This document shows, piece by piece, positions 21,624-32,054 of a DNA stretch of 64,000 nucleotides; position 1 is the stretch's first letter, and each line of letters opens with the position of its first letter. Made by a program: the position numbers and the translations under genes. Source of the DNA: Rhyacophila brunnea (Eukaryota; Arthropoda; Insecta; Trichoptera; Rhyacophilidae); contig JAGYXB010001842.1 in NCBI GenBank assembly GCA_022495005.1, positions 372,001 to 436,000 of the forward strand, read 5' to 3'. The notes beneath the pieces are model-generated. The model had not been told where the DNA came from, searched no databases, and saw nothing but the letters and a program-made list of their open reading frames with translations.

Positions 21624-21983
21624 CTATCAACGAATATAATAGTATTTATTTTATTTAATCTGTTTAACTTCACAATATTATTAAGTATAATGATATCACC
21701 ACCATGTCATTGGACGCCAAGCAGCCTGCAAAACCTGACCCTAATAATGTATAATAATATTACATTATTAAACCTCATTATTATAATTACTTTTAGTCAA
21801 AGAGATTAGACGGCCTTTTAATCGGTGGGTGGTGAATTGAATACAACATTGATTTCTTACAATTTTATCTAGTAATACACTACGCTAATATTGTCTATGA
21901 TCTAATTTACCTATCTTATCTATGACTCCGTTTGTGTCAAAGGACAAGATATTCTTTGAAAACGAACGCCTTCGATGCGTAAA

Positions 21984-22127
21984 ATGGACGTAAAACGTCA
22001 AGGAGGTGACTTCGAACCTGATGCAGGCGGGCATCCACGGTTCCATAAGTCCTTACAGGGAAATAATCCAGAGTCAAATACTCTCATCACACAAAAGTAT
22101 GCAGATGATCCGAACCACGCTGCTGAG
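21984..22127 (+). CDS. Zinc-finger-family gene, unit 3: first exon (plus strand)
   Basis: ATG at 21984 opens 48 codons (MDVKRQGGDF at the start, DDPNHAAE at the end) and stops at donor GAG|GTTAGTTTTT. Length, phase and donor equal those of exon B in units 1 and 2, although the sequence has diverged. The SUMO-like VKxE core is lost (VKRQ). The exon is transcribed divergently from unit 2, with the two first exons about 1 kb apart. Confidence 0.68.
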
Positions 22128-22314
22128 GTTAGTTTTTCATAGTTTATTAAATATTATAAACATACCTGATAAATTAGTGTTTGTCTTTAGTCAATCGATA
22201 ATATCTGTGTTATATAATATTATACCTAATATTGTGATTACCTAGGATACACATTCTCACAGAGAATCGACAAATTTAATGACGCTAACGATATACTTAA
22301 GTGTGTTTCAACAG

Positions 22315-22485
22315 GAACAGGACAAACAGGAAAAAAGTATGTTTCCGAAAGAAATGTGTGCTCATTACGAAAATCGACTTGGGAGTTATACGATCGCCGT
22401 GAAAGGAAAGTATTTAACATTTTCACCGATTATAAAAACTGTAAAGAATTCGCCGGCAATGGTTATACCGATTGATTTAGATAAG
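22315..22485 (+). CDS. Unit 3: second exon
   Basis: Acceptor TTTCAACAG and donor AAG|GTAAGT bound 171 bp (57 codons, phase 0 at both ends), starting EQDKQEKSMF and ending IPIDLDK. No stop interrupts it. I do not recognise the domain. The residues include MVIPIDLDK, an ordered-looking strand. It joins in frame to 21984-22127 and 26594-26725. No equivalent is seen in units 1 and 2. Confidence 0.6.
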
Positions 22486-22551
22486 GTAAGTTCGTTTTGA
22501 CATTTTTACATAGTCTTACTATTAGAGCTTTTAAAATTTCTCTATAATTCC

Positions 22552-23680
22552 TTAGTTAGAAGCAGACTTGAGAGTGGGTCTATCGTTTGGGCCCCGCATC
22601 AGTTGAAGTACGGCCTTATGGTGGAGAGAGTGCAAAATAAAATTTTGAGACTCCTTTACTTTCGGCTGTATAGATATTATCCGTCTGACTTTCTCTTAGG
22701 TATGCTTACATACTGTAGCTTAAAATTTAGAAGGGATTTTATTTAGCTACATATTTTTTCAAACTTATACGCGGCGTAAATGTGAACTCTGCCATTCTTG
22801 GTGGTGTTGGCTTGTGTGTCTCTGATAATTACCTTAGGAATCAAGGGCATCCGTTGTTTGTTCTTCGAAGGTGCAGAACTAACCTGCCATTAGTAATGCC
22901 AATTGGGAAAGCAATAACCATGTTCAATGAAATCGCTTCGGATATTGATATATTCTACCTACGTGAGAGTGAATTTAAGTGGAGGTTGTTTTATAAGTTT
23001 TTAAGATAGGGTCTATCAAAATTCACTATGTGTGCTTCCATCTACTTTTATTTATGATATTTTATTTTATTTCTTTTCTTATTTTATTTCTTATTTTATT
23101 ACTTATTGTATTATTAAGTCATATTTATATGTATTTTTATTTTAAAAATTGTTAACACTTATTTTATGTCATGTCGTGAACGCTTTAAATTTATAATTTG
23201 TTATGTTCATTATATGAATACGTGTATTAATTAAGGCGGTAAATACCAAAATAATAAAAACTGACATTTTTATAGAAAAATGTTCTACATACCAACGCCA
23301 ATAACTTCAACTATAGTCTAAGTACCTCAAGCAAGTCAAAAAAATACAGCAAAATAATTAAACCTGTCGACATTGTAAGTCCGTTGGCGTGTTTTATTTA
23401 TAATGGTGTAAGTAGCACTGCAGTGATCAACGGCATTCAATATAAAATAGCTGACGATGGTGTGTTGACTCTTGCGAGTTCTTAATACCTAAAATTATAT
23501 AAGCTGCCGTGATTGCTTCACACTGTAAAACTATATTTTTCAAACGGTCTGCTTCATGAAATTTTACTGCAATGACTTGGTATTTTGTAACTACAGGCAA
23601 TACTACTTTTTGGTAGAGCCTTATTTAATACACGTATTCATATTATGTAAAATAAATAAATTTGAATTTGAAAAAAAAAA
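22552..23680 (+). pseudogene. Jockey/CR1-like non-LTR retrotransposon, 3' end with poly(A)
   Basis: Plus-strand translation gives the reverse-transcriptase C-terminus: SRLESGSIVWAPHQ, LRLLYFRLYRYYPSDFLLGM, a one-base shift, then ATYFFKLIRG and later SEFKWRLFYKFL before a stop near 23009. The 3' UTR ends with ATTTGAATTTG and A10 at 23671-23680. A 428-bp MITE interrupts the UTR. A related fragment is at 53440-53705. Confidence 0.75.
23214..23641. mobile_element. MITE in the 3' UTR of the non-LTR copy, 5-bp duplication
   Basis: Ends ATGAATACGTGTATTAA and the inverted TTAATACACGTATTCAT, flanked on both sides by ATTAT (23209-23213, 23642-23646). 428 bp, non-coding. Confidence 0.7.
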
Positions 23681-23710
23681 GTAGTTATGTTATGTAAAAT
23701 TATATACTTA

Positions 23711-24788
23711 GGGCCGTATGTATGAGATTCCCAAATTCTTTATAAGCTATTTAACCGATTTTCCATCGAATAGCTTATAACACTGTTTGTGACGTAAGCG
23801 ATCTAACGTCACGCGCCATTAAAAATGGCTGCCTCAGCTGTCACTTTCAAATGTCATTTTAATTTTGCATTCATTGCAACAAACGTTTGGTTGAGGCCCT
23901 TGTTCGTTTTTTAGATTCTGTAAAACATTTGCGAACTTTAAAAACAGTTCCTAGTCGTGCTGTTTACAAAATACGTATAATTTTGATCCCTAGTCTATTT
24001 AATCTAGATAGTAGGTAACTGATAAAATGCCTCGTACCTATTTCGCTTGCAATATTTCTCATGGAGACATAAGATGGACTTACGTAAGATTACGATAAAA
24101 TATCTCCGCTAAACCACCGCAAAAATATGTACTTACTGCTGTATCTGGCATTAAAATATACAATTGGAAGCATTCTGCGTTCTTCAAAATATTATGGTAC
24201 CTACCTACCTAGTTAATTATTGTAAGATAACTGTAATAAACAAGGCACAACTCTCAAATACATTGGAAACATCAATAGTATCATACGGTGCTTGGTATAA
24301 ATGATAATATTATACAGAGATCATTACATATTATTGTCTAAATCATTTGCATTTTCTGTCATTTATTCTTATTCTGTTTTGACATCAGCTCAAATAATTG
24401 ATTAGTCATAATAATATTCAGTATTGCCACCAAATGTATTCAGTGTTGCCACCAAATGGAAAAGTTTATTGGCAATACAACCTTTCGTACAGTAGAATAA
24501 TTATAAAATACATGTGGTAAAATAGCTGATAAATTATTTAAAGTTCATAATAATTATTCATGTATAATTATTAAATTTATATGGTACCGTTCGCACACTT
24601 TCAGACACATTTACAATTTCAAAATTTTGAATTATTTATCGGGGAATGAAATTTTATAATACGAACACCATGACACATGAGATTTCACATTCGTGACGTC
24701 ACTTAACAGCTAATTACGTTTGTACTCATGCATACAAACGTGCAGTATATAGCCTATAAGGTTTTTGGGAATCTCATGCATAAGACCC
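23711..24788. mobile_element. PIF/Harbinger-like non-autonomous element, TTA duplication
   Basis: The left end GGGCCGTATGTATGAGATTC and the right end (inverted GGGTCTTATGCATGAGATTC) share about 50 bp of imperfect TIR and are flanked by TTA on each side (23708-23710, 24789-24791). A TTA/TAA duplication with GG-type ends is typical of PIF/Harbinger. No transposase frame survives in the 1,078 bp. Confidence 0.68.
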
Positions 24789-25059
24789 TTAGTGGGTAAT
24801 TGAATTGGTTGATATTATAATTGCGTAAAGACCGGTTTCGTCCGCTTAGAAAACATTATTACCAAATACACACAATATTATATTCAAAATATGTTGTTTG
24901 TTTTTCTAATAATTAATCTGGTGCGAATTGACATGACGTGGGGGTTAATTAAAGTAGATTGGTATTGTTTGCACTGTGTTTGGCGTTATTATAAAAAAGC
25001 CATTATAACGACCTGTGTTTATTTTTTATTATGATCCTATGATGTCCATATGATCCTAT

Positions 25060-26512
25060 TAGGATCGGACATGGTCGATATGATGAAAATGTCGTTTCGC
25101 ATGGCTAGGTACGTTGTCGCAAAAAGAATTATGATTAAGGGCGGACATGCTCAGCGTGGGTCAAATTTTTTTTTCTATTTTCAAAGCATGATCCTGGACA
25201 TACCTTAAACATTGTAGATAATCTATTTATATAATTTTGAAGCCTTATTATCCTTTATATTTATTTTAAACATTTGATGACTGCATAAAGTATTTTTATT
25301 AAATAAAATAGTATTCTTTTAAACTTCTCGCTCTAATATTTTAGAATATAGTCATATTTCAGTACATAAATGTGCAGTGGTGTTAAGATTTTTTAGATTT
25401 ATTAATTTTTAAACGCATTTATAAAACCATCAGAATAATTTATATCAACATTATTATAGTGAAATATTTACGATACGTTATTACCGTTTAAAAAAAAAAT
25501 CGGTTAGGTACATGTTCAAACACGCGCGTTAACATCATTTTACTCCCTACTTCAATTATAGTTTGTCAATTTATGGCTACGGCCGTATGTTGTAGCTTAA
25601 CCACTGGGGAATGCCAAAAGAAATGGCTTATATCAAAAAAACACTACCTTATTCTTAGGTCAAAATCTTATAAATAGATTATCTACAACGTTTAAGGTAT
25701 GTCCTGGATCATGCTTTGAAAATAGAACAAAAGCTCCATTTTGACCTACGCTGAGCATGTCCCCCCTTAACAATGCTGCTTTTGCGATTGACAAATATTC
25801 TTGCTGTCACCTTATCCAAAATTGTGCAAGACTTCTTTCATTAAATTCTATTTCAAGGGAATTATCTGATCTAATATCAGCCAATTCTCCTTAAGCTGCC
25901 CAAGTAATATGATCATATTTTAAGGATTTAGCAATTAACCGTGTTCTTATGCAATTGTAGTTTTTGTATTCATTTAAATTTGAGAATAATATAATAATAT
26001 GTTGAAAAATCGTTGTGATTCGACAATGTGATCAAGTATAACACTTTTAATTGAAGTCGAGAGTGATATTTCATTGGTGGTAAGATACTCTCATTCAAGA
26101 ATGAAAACATATCAGTGCATCCTTGATTAATACCTTTTGGCCACTAAGAAAGTTTTTTTAGAAAGCTTGAAGTTTGATATTCAAAATTAAAGTGTTGATA
26201 TCTTTTCCCTGAAGAGAAAGATTCAGTTCATTTACTAATCCGCCAAATATGTAGCAAAACACATCAATTAAGTAGGAAAAAAGAGGCAAAGTTCTTTACT
26301 AAGTTATACAATTCTTATCCATATCGGATAAAGTCTTGTGATCGTGTAAAAATTCGACCTCGAGATTTTGACTAATTTGTTTCAGTTATCGTCCAGTGAT
26401 CACTTTATAACTTTTGTTTTTTCAAATACTTACTGAAATGTTTCGCAACTCCCTGGTAAAGCTCCATTGTCCCCTGGGGGGCCACGCCACCCAGTTTGGG
26501 AAGTACTGTCTT
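25060..26512 (-). pseudogene. hAT transposase remnant (BED/FAM200-like type)
   Basis: On the minus strand, decayed frames give the C-terminal hAT signature: LVNELNLSLQGKDINTL, then ELADIRSDNSLEIEFNE, SLAQFWI, and across a nested insertion AL..LFATTYL, the usual LPF.TTYLCE block. The right terminus GGGAAGTACTG at about 26502-26512 fits the CAGTACTTCCCAAACTGGG hAT end. Many stops show it is long dead. It lies in the intron between exons 2 and 3 of unit 3. Confidence 0.68.
25139..25766. mobile_element. Non-autonomous TTAA element with long TIRs
   Basis: TTAA flanks both sides (25135-25138, 25767-25770). The termini start GGG and the outer about 115 bp are inverted copies containing CATGATCCTGGACATACC. 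628 bp, no frame. It sits inside the hAT transposase remnant. TTAA specificity points to piggyBac or Kolobok mobilisation. A broken copy is at 32269-33025. Confidence 0.82.
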
Positions 26513-26593
26513 AGAGGATAAACTGATATTATTGACATACATGTTGATGCAGTAGGGGTAAAATCATATTATAATGTAGTATTGTATTTTCAG

Positions 26594-26725
26594 TACATTA
26601 AAAATAACCTTGCCAATAAACGAGTCGATGTCATGAATGAACTTGTTGAGGACACATCACTCCAAATCAATTATGAAGACACACAGCCGGATTGCTTGCA
26701 TTCGGAATACGGGCCAGTAAATCAG
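26594..26725 (+). CDS. Unit 3: third exon
   Basis: Acceptor GTATTTTCAG and donor CAG|GTAGGAAAAG bound 132 bp, phase 0, 44 codons starting YIKNNLANKR. Its end, INYEDTQPDCLHSEYG, aligns with NYEESQPGCSYSEC of the unit 1 and 2 middle exons, which fixes its place in the family. No finger exon is found downstream on the plus strand, so the gene is either truncated or continues with a very long intron. Confidence 0.62.
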
Positions 26726-26746
26726 GTAGGAAAAGTAAATTACCAT

Positions 26747-26923
26747 ATTCGCTCCTAAGAGCGAAGCCACACGAGCGCTGCGTATGCGCTGTGTCGCGAG
26801 ACCACTGTATTCCGACTGCGAGCGGAAGTGAGAACGCACCGCTATTGCGTACTCACTCCCACTCGCAGACGGAATACAGCGGTCTCTCAACGCAGCGCCC
26901 GTGTGGTTTCGCTCTTGGCCGAA
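26747..26923. mobile_element. Palindromic MITE 20 bp from a splice donor
   Basis: An imperfect hairpin: AAGAGCGAAGCCACACGAGC at the left returns inverted as GTGTGGTTTCGCTCTT at the right. It is flanked by AAATTACCAT and AATTTACCAT, a probable 8-10-bp duplication with one mismatch. It lies just inside the intron after unit 3 exon 3. Confidence 0.6.
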
Positions 26924-27079
26924 AATTTACCATCTTAATTGCGAGAAATGGTAGGAAACATTCTTCCAACCTATTAATTGTTACCCTGCACTGAGTCAGC
27001 GCCATCTTAAGATACAGTTGAAGTACTTTAGTCCGTTGTGACTGAATCCAACGTACATTGAAAAACAACATGTAATTTT

Positions 27080-27155
27080 ACTAGCCGCGGGATTGCATAT
27101 AAATGACCCGTGGCTTACGGATATCGCTCTACCAACCAGACCACCGTATTTGCTT
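27080..27155 (-). repeat. tRNA-like SINE head
   Basis: The minus strand reads GGTCTGGTTGGTAGAGCGAT, an excellent A box / D arm, followed by TCCGTAAGCCACGG, a possible anticodon-arm-like stem, but the B box (GGTCATTTATATGCAATCCC) is poor. Probably a degenerate SINE. Confidence 0.45.
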
Positions 27156-27641
27156 AAAACAACCTTTCGTTTAATAATATTTTTGTTTACCTTTCAAATG
27201 ATATAAAGTGGATCGAATATATTGGCTGTGTATGTAATCCAGTTGCTATGTGTTGTAGATATGTGTTAGTATAGTCGAAGAACATCTTCTTGGCTACGTG
27301 TTAAAACTGTGAACTAACATGCTCCTCCCATTTTTAACCGCTCTTCCATTATAAACTAACAAGCTCTTCCATTCAGTTGACAACAGCGCCTTACGGCTTG
27401 TGCCTAAATCTTGTTGTACAGTAGTTAATATCATTGCTCAAAACGTAATAAAAATGCCATCTATATACTTAGTGAAAGGGCGCCTTTTCTCAAGCACACG
27501 CAACACGTATTCTGCAAGGATCCGGAGTCCTGTGATTTTATTTAAAAAAATTGGTGCATGTACTTATGTACGCACGTTAGAAGTTATACTTCTTTGGCGT
27601 AACAAAACAAAAAAATGAATAATCAATTATACTATCCTACA

Positions 27642-28473
27642 TTGTATATGTTACGCCGAATGTGCGAAATTGTCTATTACATGAAATGAGCAAAATATTG
27701 CCTAAATCATGAAAAATGCAAGCCCGTTGCCTTATTCATGAATTAGATAAAATATCTGGCGAGTGCGTGAATTCGGCAGTAATTTTTCTATCTAGTTCAT
27801 GCATTGGACAAATTAGATAGTAGCGTATTTTTTGCAACTAAACTAAATGTGTCAAATGCTCATGCATTGATCAAAATGTACGTATATTATCTATGGTCAA
27901 AATAGATGGTCGCGCTCCGGTGGTGTTTTTTGCAACTAATCAAACTAACCAAATGTGTCAAATGTCATTGATTATAATAAAAAAATATACCAATCAATAA
28001 CTACAATGACGTTCATATCCATTTACTATGCGCAAAAAAAATCTAGAACTATAATAATATGATAACGGGAGAATTTTATTGAAAGGTATTTTCGCGGTTT
28101 GATTTGTTCCTGGGTATCAATCGTGCAATGATCGTATATATGTTTGTGATAGTTTGTTGACACTTGTTAGCTAACCTCAAAATGGAAATTCAGTTGAATA
28201 ATTCAGAATTAAAAACCTTACCTAACCTAACCTAATAATAATAATATTATATTATGTACAATTATAACTAATAAAACCATCCGTATTAAATTTACTTGTT
28301 TTACTGTCATGTTGACAGTTTAAGAATTCCATACCCTGGCGAATTCACGTACTCGGCAGAAAATTTACCTTATTCATGAATAAGGTAACAGGCTTGATTA
28401 TTACATGAATTAGCCAACATTTTGCCCATTTCATTTAATAGTAAATTTCGCACATTCGTCGTAACATATACAA
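27642..28473. mobile_element. Foldback element with long TIRs (TTGTATATGTTACG)
   Basis: Left TTGTATATGTTACGCCGAAT and right inverted ATTCGTCGTAACATATACAA begin inverted arms of 110 bp or more, with CTTATTCATGAAT tracts in both. 832 bp, non-coding. Target duplication not clear. Confidence 0.68.
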
Positions 28474-28653
28474 CAGAGACGGTATCAAAAATTGTAGCCA
28501 AGTTTCAATTGTACGCTTGTTAACAATACCATGTAGGTAAGTAACTGGACCGATGAATTATCTTACGCTTAATACCTATGTACATTTATACAATAGTCGT
28601 CATCAATATTTCTAGGAAGAGATTTGACCATCGTATTAATTCATTTAAGCTTC

Positions 28654-29524
28654 GGCCAGATAGGCAGGTACTTCGCTAGTCCTGAGCTAGGTGCTATGAT
28701 TTACTACTAACACTACTGCCACATTGCAGGCTACGTGCTTAGGTACAAATTCATTTGATATTTGTGAGCGCTCAAGTCAACAACGATATATCACTCTCAA
28801 AACTAACCAGAAAGCTATTTTTCTCACAGAGAATTTAAGTTTAAAGTTTCGAAATTCGCAAATTCGAACCTGTTGCGTGCGTACTGTCAATTATTCATAT
28901 CCTCAAAATATACGTTGTTTGACGTTTGTCATACTGATTAATCGTCAATTACATTGAGCTTCTTTACGAGCTGTTTGTTGGCGAATTTAAAAGTGGGCGA
29001 TTCAGCTATTGCGATTTGATGATTACACAAAACTTTCCATTCGCTGAGAAGCCACAAGCCAGCGACTATTTTGACAGAACGTAGTTCGTTTTTTTACCGG
29101 GAGGTTGCTACTGCGCTCTACTGCGCAGATGCAGTAGGCCCATACGCCGGCGTGTAGCGTGTAAAGTTGACGGGCTTTCAACTTTTCTCGTTAGAGTGTT
29201 TACAACAAGCTTGTTAGCTTTTTCGATGATTACAGTAGGCGACTTTACAGGCAGATTGTAAATTCGCCAACAAACAGCTCGTAAAGAAGCTAAATGTAAT
29301 TGACGCTTTACTGAAGAAACATCCGCCATCTTGAAAAATCCATAGACAATGGCAAAATCACCAGGTGACACATAAAAATAAACAACACGTTGTTTCGCCG
29401 GGAGACTCAGGTAGCGAGGCGCGAAGTGTGCAGTGTGGCCATTGCGATAGAATAGTGTGCGTTCGTTTACTAGGATATGCCACCTAGCACGTAGCCACCA
29501 AGCAAGGCACCTGCCTATCTGGCC
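28654..29524. mobile_element. TIR element (GGCCAGATAGGCAGGT), carrying a nested MITE
   Basis: A perfect 16-bp inverted repeat, GGCCAGATAGGCAGGT, stands at both ends. The interior has no coding frame and contains the GCGTC-family MITE at 28943-29305. Confidence 0.65.
28943..29305. mobile_element. MITE, GCGTC family (copy 3)
   Basis: CGTCAATTACATTGAGCTTC at the left and its inverted form ending AATTGACG at the right. The interior matches the copies at 16717 and 19969. Confidence 0.72.
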
Positions 29525-29735
29525 TTAGCCTTAGAGCTGACAACATTACTGGCGCGTTGCCATTAGATACTATTAGCATGATAATTAAATGTGGTAATTA
29601 ATTAGTAATTAACATGTCAGCAGTGAATGTATTAACTGAAACAGGCACATTAATTATTTGACCGTAAAAAATACCATATTGACCATTCATATGTCCGATC
29701 TGCATGAAAGGAATACGTGGTGATATAAGTCTTTA

Positions 29736-30919
29736 TCAAATGAAATCCAACGATGGGAGATCATGAGGTATTCCTTGAAATTTGAAACCGTTATACATTG
29801 ACATTAATGGTAGGTATTTTATTTTTATTATTAGCTTGAACGCATGTGGTGCATAGTTTAATATTTGCTTCAAAAATATAATATTAGGTATAATCTTGGT
29901 TAAAATTTCTTCATGTCCAGAAGATGGAGGTTTTAAATCATCTTTGAACCACAATCTATCACATACGGAACACCCATGTCCAAATGAATTATTTGAGATT
30001 TTTTTTAATTCATCATGGGCACTTCTGAATCGATTATAACCGCTGTATGGCAAATATGAGATTTGGTCCATAGCAACTTAATCATTGACTACTGGCAGTC
30101 CTGGGGCCTTATGTTATAACTTGTGACATGAAGTCACCCGACGACATGACGTAATTGTGACGTAACCTCAATACACGCATCGAGGCGAGCCGCCCAAGCA
30201 CACGGCTCACCATAGATATTATTATGCTGAAACACCTATTAGTGTATGGGGACAATGAATAACGCCAGTATTTGAGTAGCGTTAATTTATAGAATGCTAT
30301 TATCACTCCGGTAGTACGTCACAATGATGTCATATGATGTCATGTCAACCGGGTGACTTCAACTCGAAAGTTACAACATAAGGCCCCAGAAGTGTTTAAA
30401 TGTGATTCATATATATACTTGGTTGAGGTAATTCTCGATTAATCGCAACATATGTGACGTGTCAATTGGTTGTTGTTTTTTTCTCTGAGCTCGAAACCGT
30501 TGATGGTTGTCCGTTGATGTTAGTGAAGCAGTTTTCAATGCTGTATAACAATTATCAAATGTAGAAGAATCGTGTTCATGTACCTGAGCTTGAACAATAC
30601 TTCAATTACGATTATCATTTGCTATAGGAGACACTGATGAATCGCTTACGTTTTCATCAACCTGGTCCACTCTCATATTAATAGGCTCAGGAGTTTTAGC
30701 ATGCATATCTGGATTTCCTAAAACACTAGAAGATCCGTGATTTAGTGACTCATATTCATTCAAAGCCATTTCAATATTCTTCTTTTGTGGTCTATATGCG
30801 TTCTGCTGCTGCCAAGTCTTTTTGAATTGGTACAGACACTCCTGGTCGAGGCTGAGCTGCATTTTTAGATTTTTTCGCAAACGATAGTGCCGACAATTTT
30901 CCGCGTTAGTCTTCGGCAT
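29736..30919 (-). pseudogene. Helitron-derived coding remnant
   Basis: Minus strand, 5' to 3': a frame from ATG at 30919 starting MPKTNAENCRHYRLRKN, an N-terminal block commonly found in insect Helitron proteins, stopping at 30602. After a gap containing a MITE, a second frame at 30071-29736 contains GHGCSVCDRLWFKDDLK and MYNGFKFQGIPHDLP, the conserved region preceding the Helitron Rep/helicase part. No Rep motifs or helicase are present. Attribution rests on recognised motifs only. Confidence 0.62.
30101..30389. mobile_element. 289-bp MITE in the Helitron remnant
   Basis: CTGGGGCCTTATGTTATAAC at the left and inverted GTTACAACATAAGGCCCCAG at the right; the similarity of the ends continues for about 35 bp to GAAGTCACCCG. 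Non-coding. It separates the two Helitron coding pieces. Confidence 0.75.
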
Positions 30920-30939
30920 CGCAAAAGGGCAGGAGGGCC

Positions 30940-31200
30940 GCTTATTAGAGCGCCGCTGGTTTATTTCTGTACACTCTAACTTATAAATAAATTATATAAT
31001 TATTTCTCGTTGTTTTTATTATTACGGAAGAATTTGACTATCAAACTTGCGTTTATGTGCAACTGACTTCGCACATGCACGTTGGGTAGACCTCGATCAC
31101 GCGCCTAAATTAATACTGTCACGTCTTTCGTAACGGTGTGCGCGCGTAGCTTTCAATTTCACTCTCTACCAACGCCCCAAAAGAAGTATAACTTCAAAAA
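30940..31200. repeat. Dispersed repeat shared with 34800-34900; end motif GAAGTTATACTTC
   Basis: GCTGGTTTATTTCTGTACAC and TCTCGTTGTTTTTATT recur at 34812-34885. The terminal AAAAGAAGTATAACTTC at 31179-31195 is the inverse of GAAGTTATACTTCTTT at 27580-27595 and near the ends of the element at 34698-35401. Confidence 0.5.
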
Positions 31201-31707
31201 TTACTCACATTTACAATGGTTTGCTGTGTGTTAGCGAAGTTTTTTGACTCCATTGGTAGATACGCCCTGAGTGAACGACGGAACGCTGTCACTGATATGA
31301 CACCCAGCCTGGCCTTACTGGGAAACGAGATCTCTCCACCTAGCGAGTTGCATGCTCGACTCAACCCCGAGGCCTCAGGAGAACTCGAGTTCATGAGAGA
31401 ATCTATGGCAAACCGGGTAGTGTGCCATAATAGGCTCAAAGGGTCGGTGTAGCCGGATGGTCGAGAGGCTAATGCATATAAGATACTATTGCAGGCTGAT
31501 GCCGGCACGTTTTGGATAGACTATAAAGGACGACCGACTATGTTTAAACACAATAATATGATGTCTAAGGCGCTTCCCACAGATCCCCCAGCAGAAGAGA
31601 TACCAGAAACTGACACCGTCCCGACTTCAAACAACCCTGCAGAGCCGACTACCCCCCAAACACAACCAACAGACCCGTTGAAAAATTGTTTTTTTCATTT
31701 AAGTTAA
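31194..31707. other. Unrecognised frames open on both strands
   Basis: On the plus strand, 78 codons from ATG at 31216 (MVCCVLAKFFDSIGRYALSE) end at 31452, and a further frame containing GTFWIDYKGRPTMFKHNN and a Pro/Thr-rich tail runs to 31707. On the minus strand, 104 codons (31508-31194) end at a strong donor-like GTGAGTA (31209-31203). I recognise neither product. The composition (balanced, GC near half) is unlike the flanks, which suggests a transposon-derived coding piece. Confidence 0.3.
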
Positions 31708-32054
31708 ATTATTGCCTCTTTATTTTAACTTTTTTCATTCTATCTTAGGCGATAGTTATAATATTGTGCACGTATCCGCTAAATAATTTCACACCCACGT
31801 CAATAATGTTATTTGTTTTTTGTTTGACCCGCATATATCAATTTTATACCATCTACCCTACGGGGATCTATTAGTAGTCGATATACCGCCATCTACCCAC
31901 TTACATATTATTATTATTACAGTCGACATTGGTTAATACGAGGAAGATAGGACCGACTGAATTTACTCATTATAAGCGTTACGCTCAATTTTCAAAACGT
32001 TAAACGTTCAGACTCAAACGTTATACCTCAGTACATAGGTAGGTACACTGTTAA
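31708..32054. other. No feature recognised
   Basis: AT-rich sequence with TAGGTAGGTAC tracts; no frame, repeat end or known motif seen. Confidence 0.4.
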
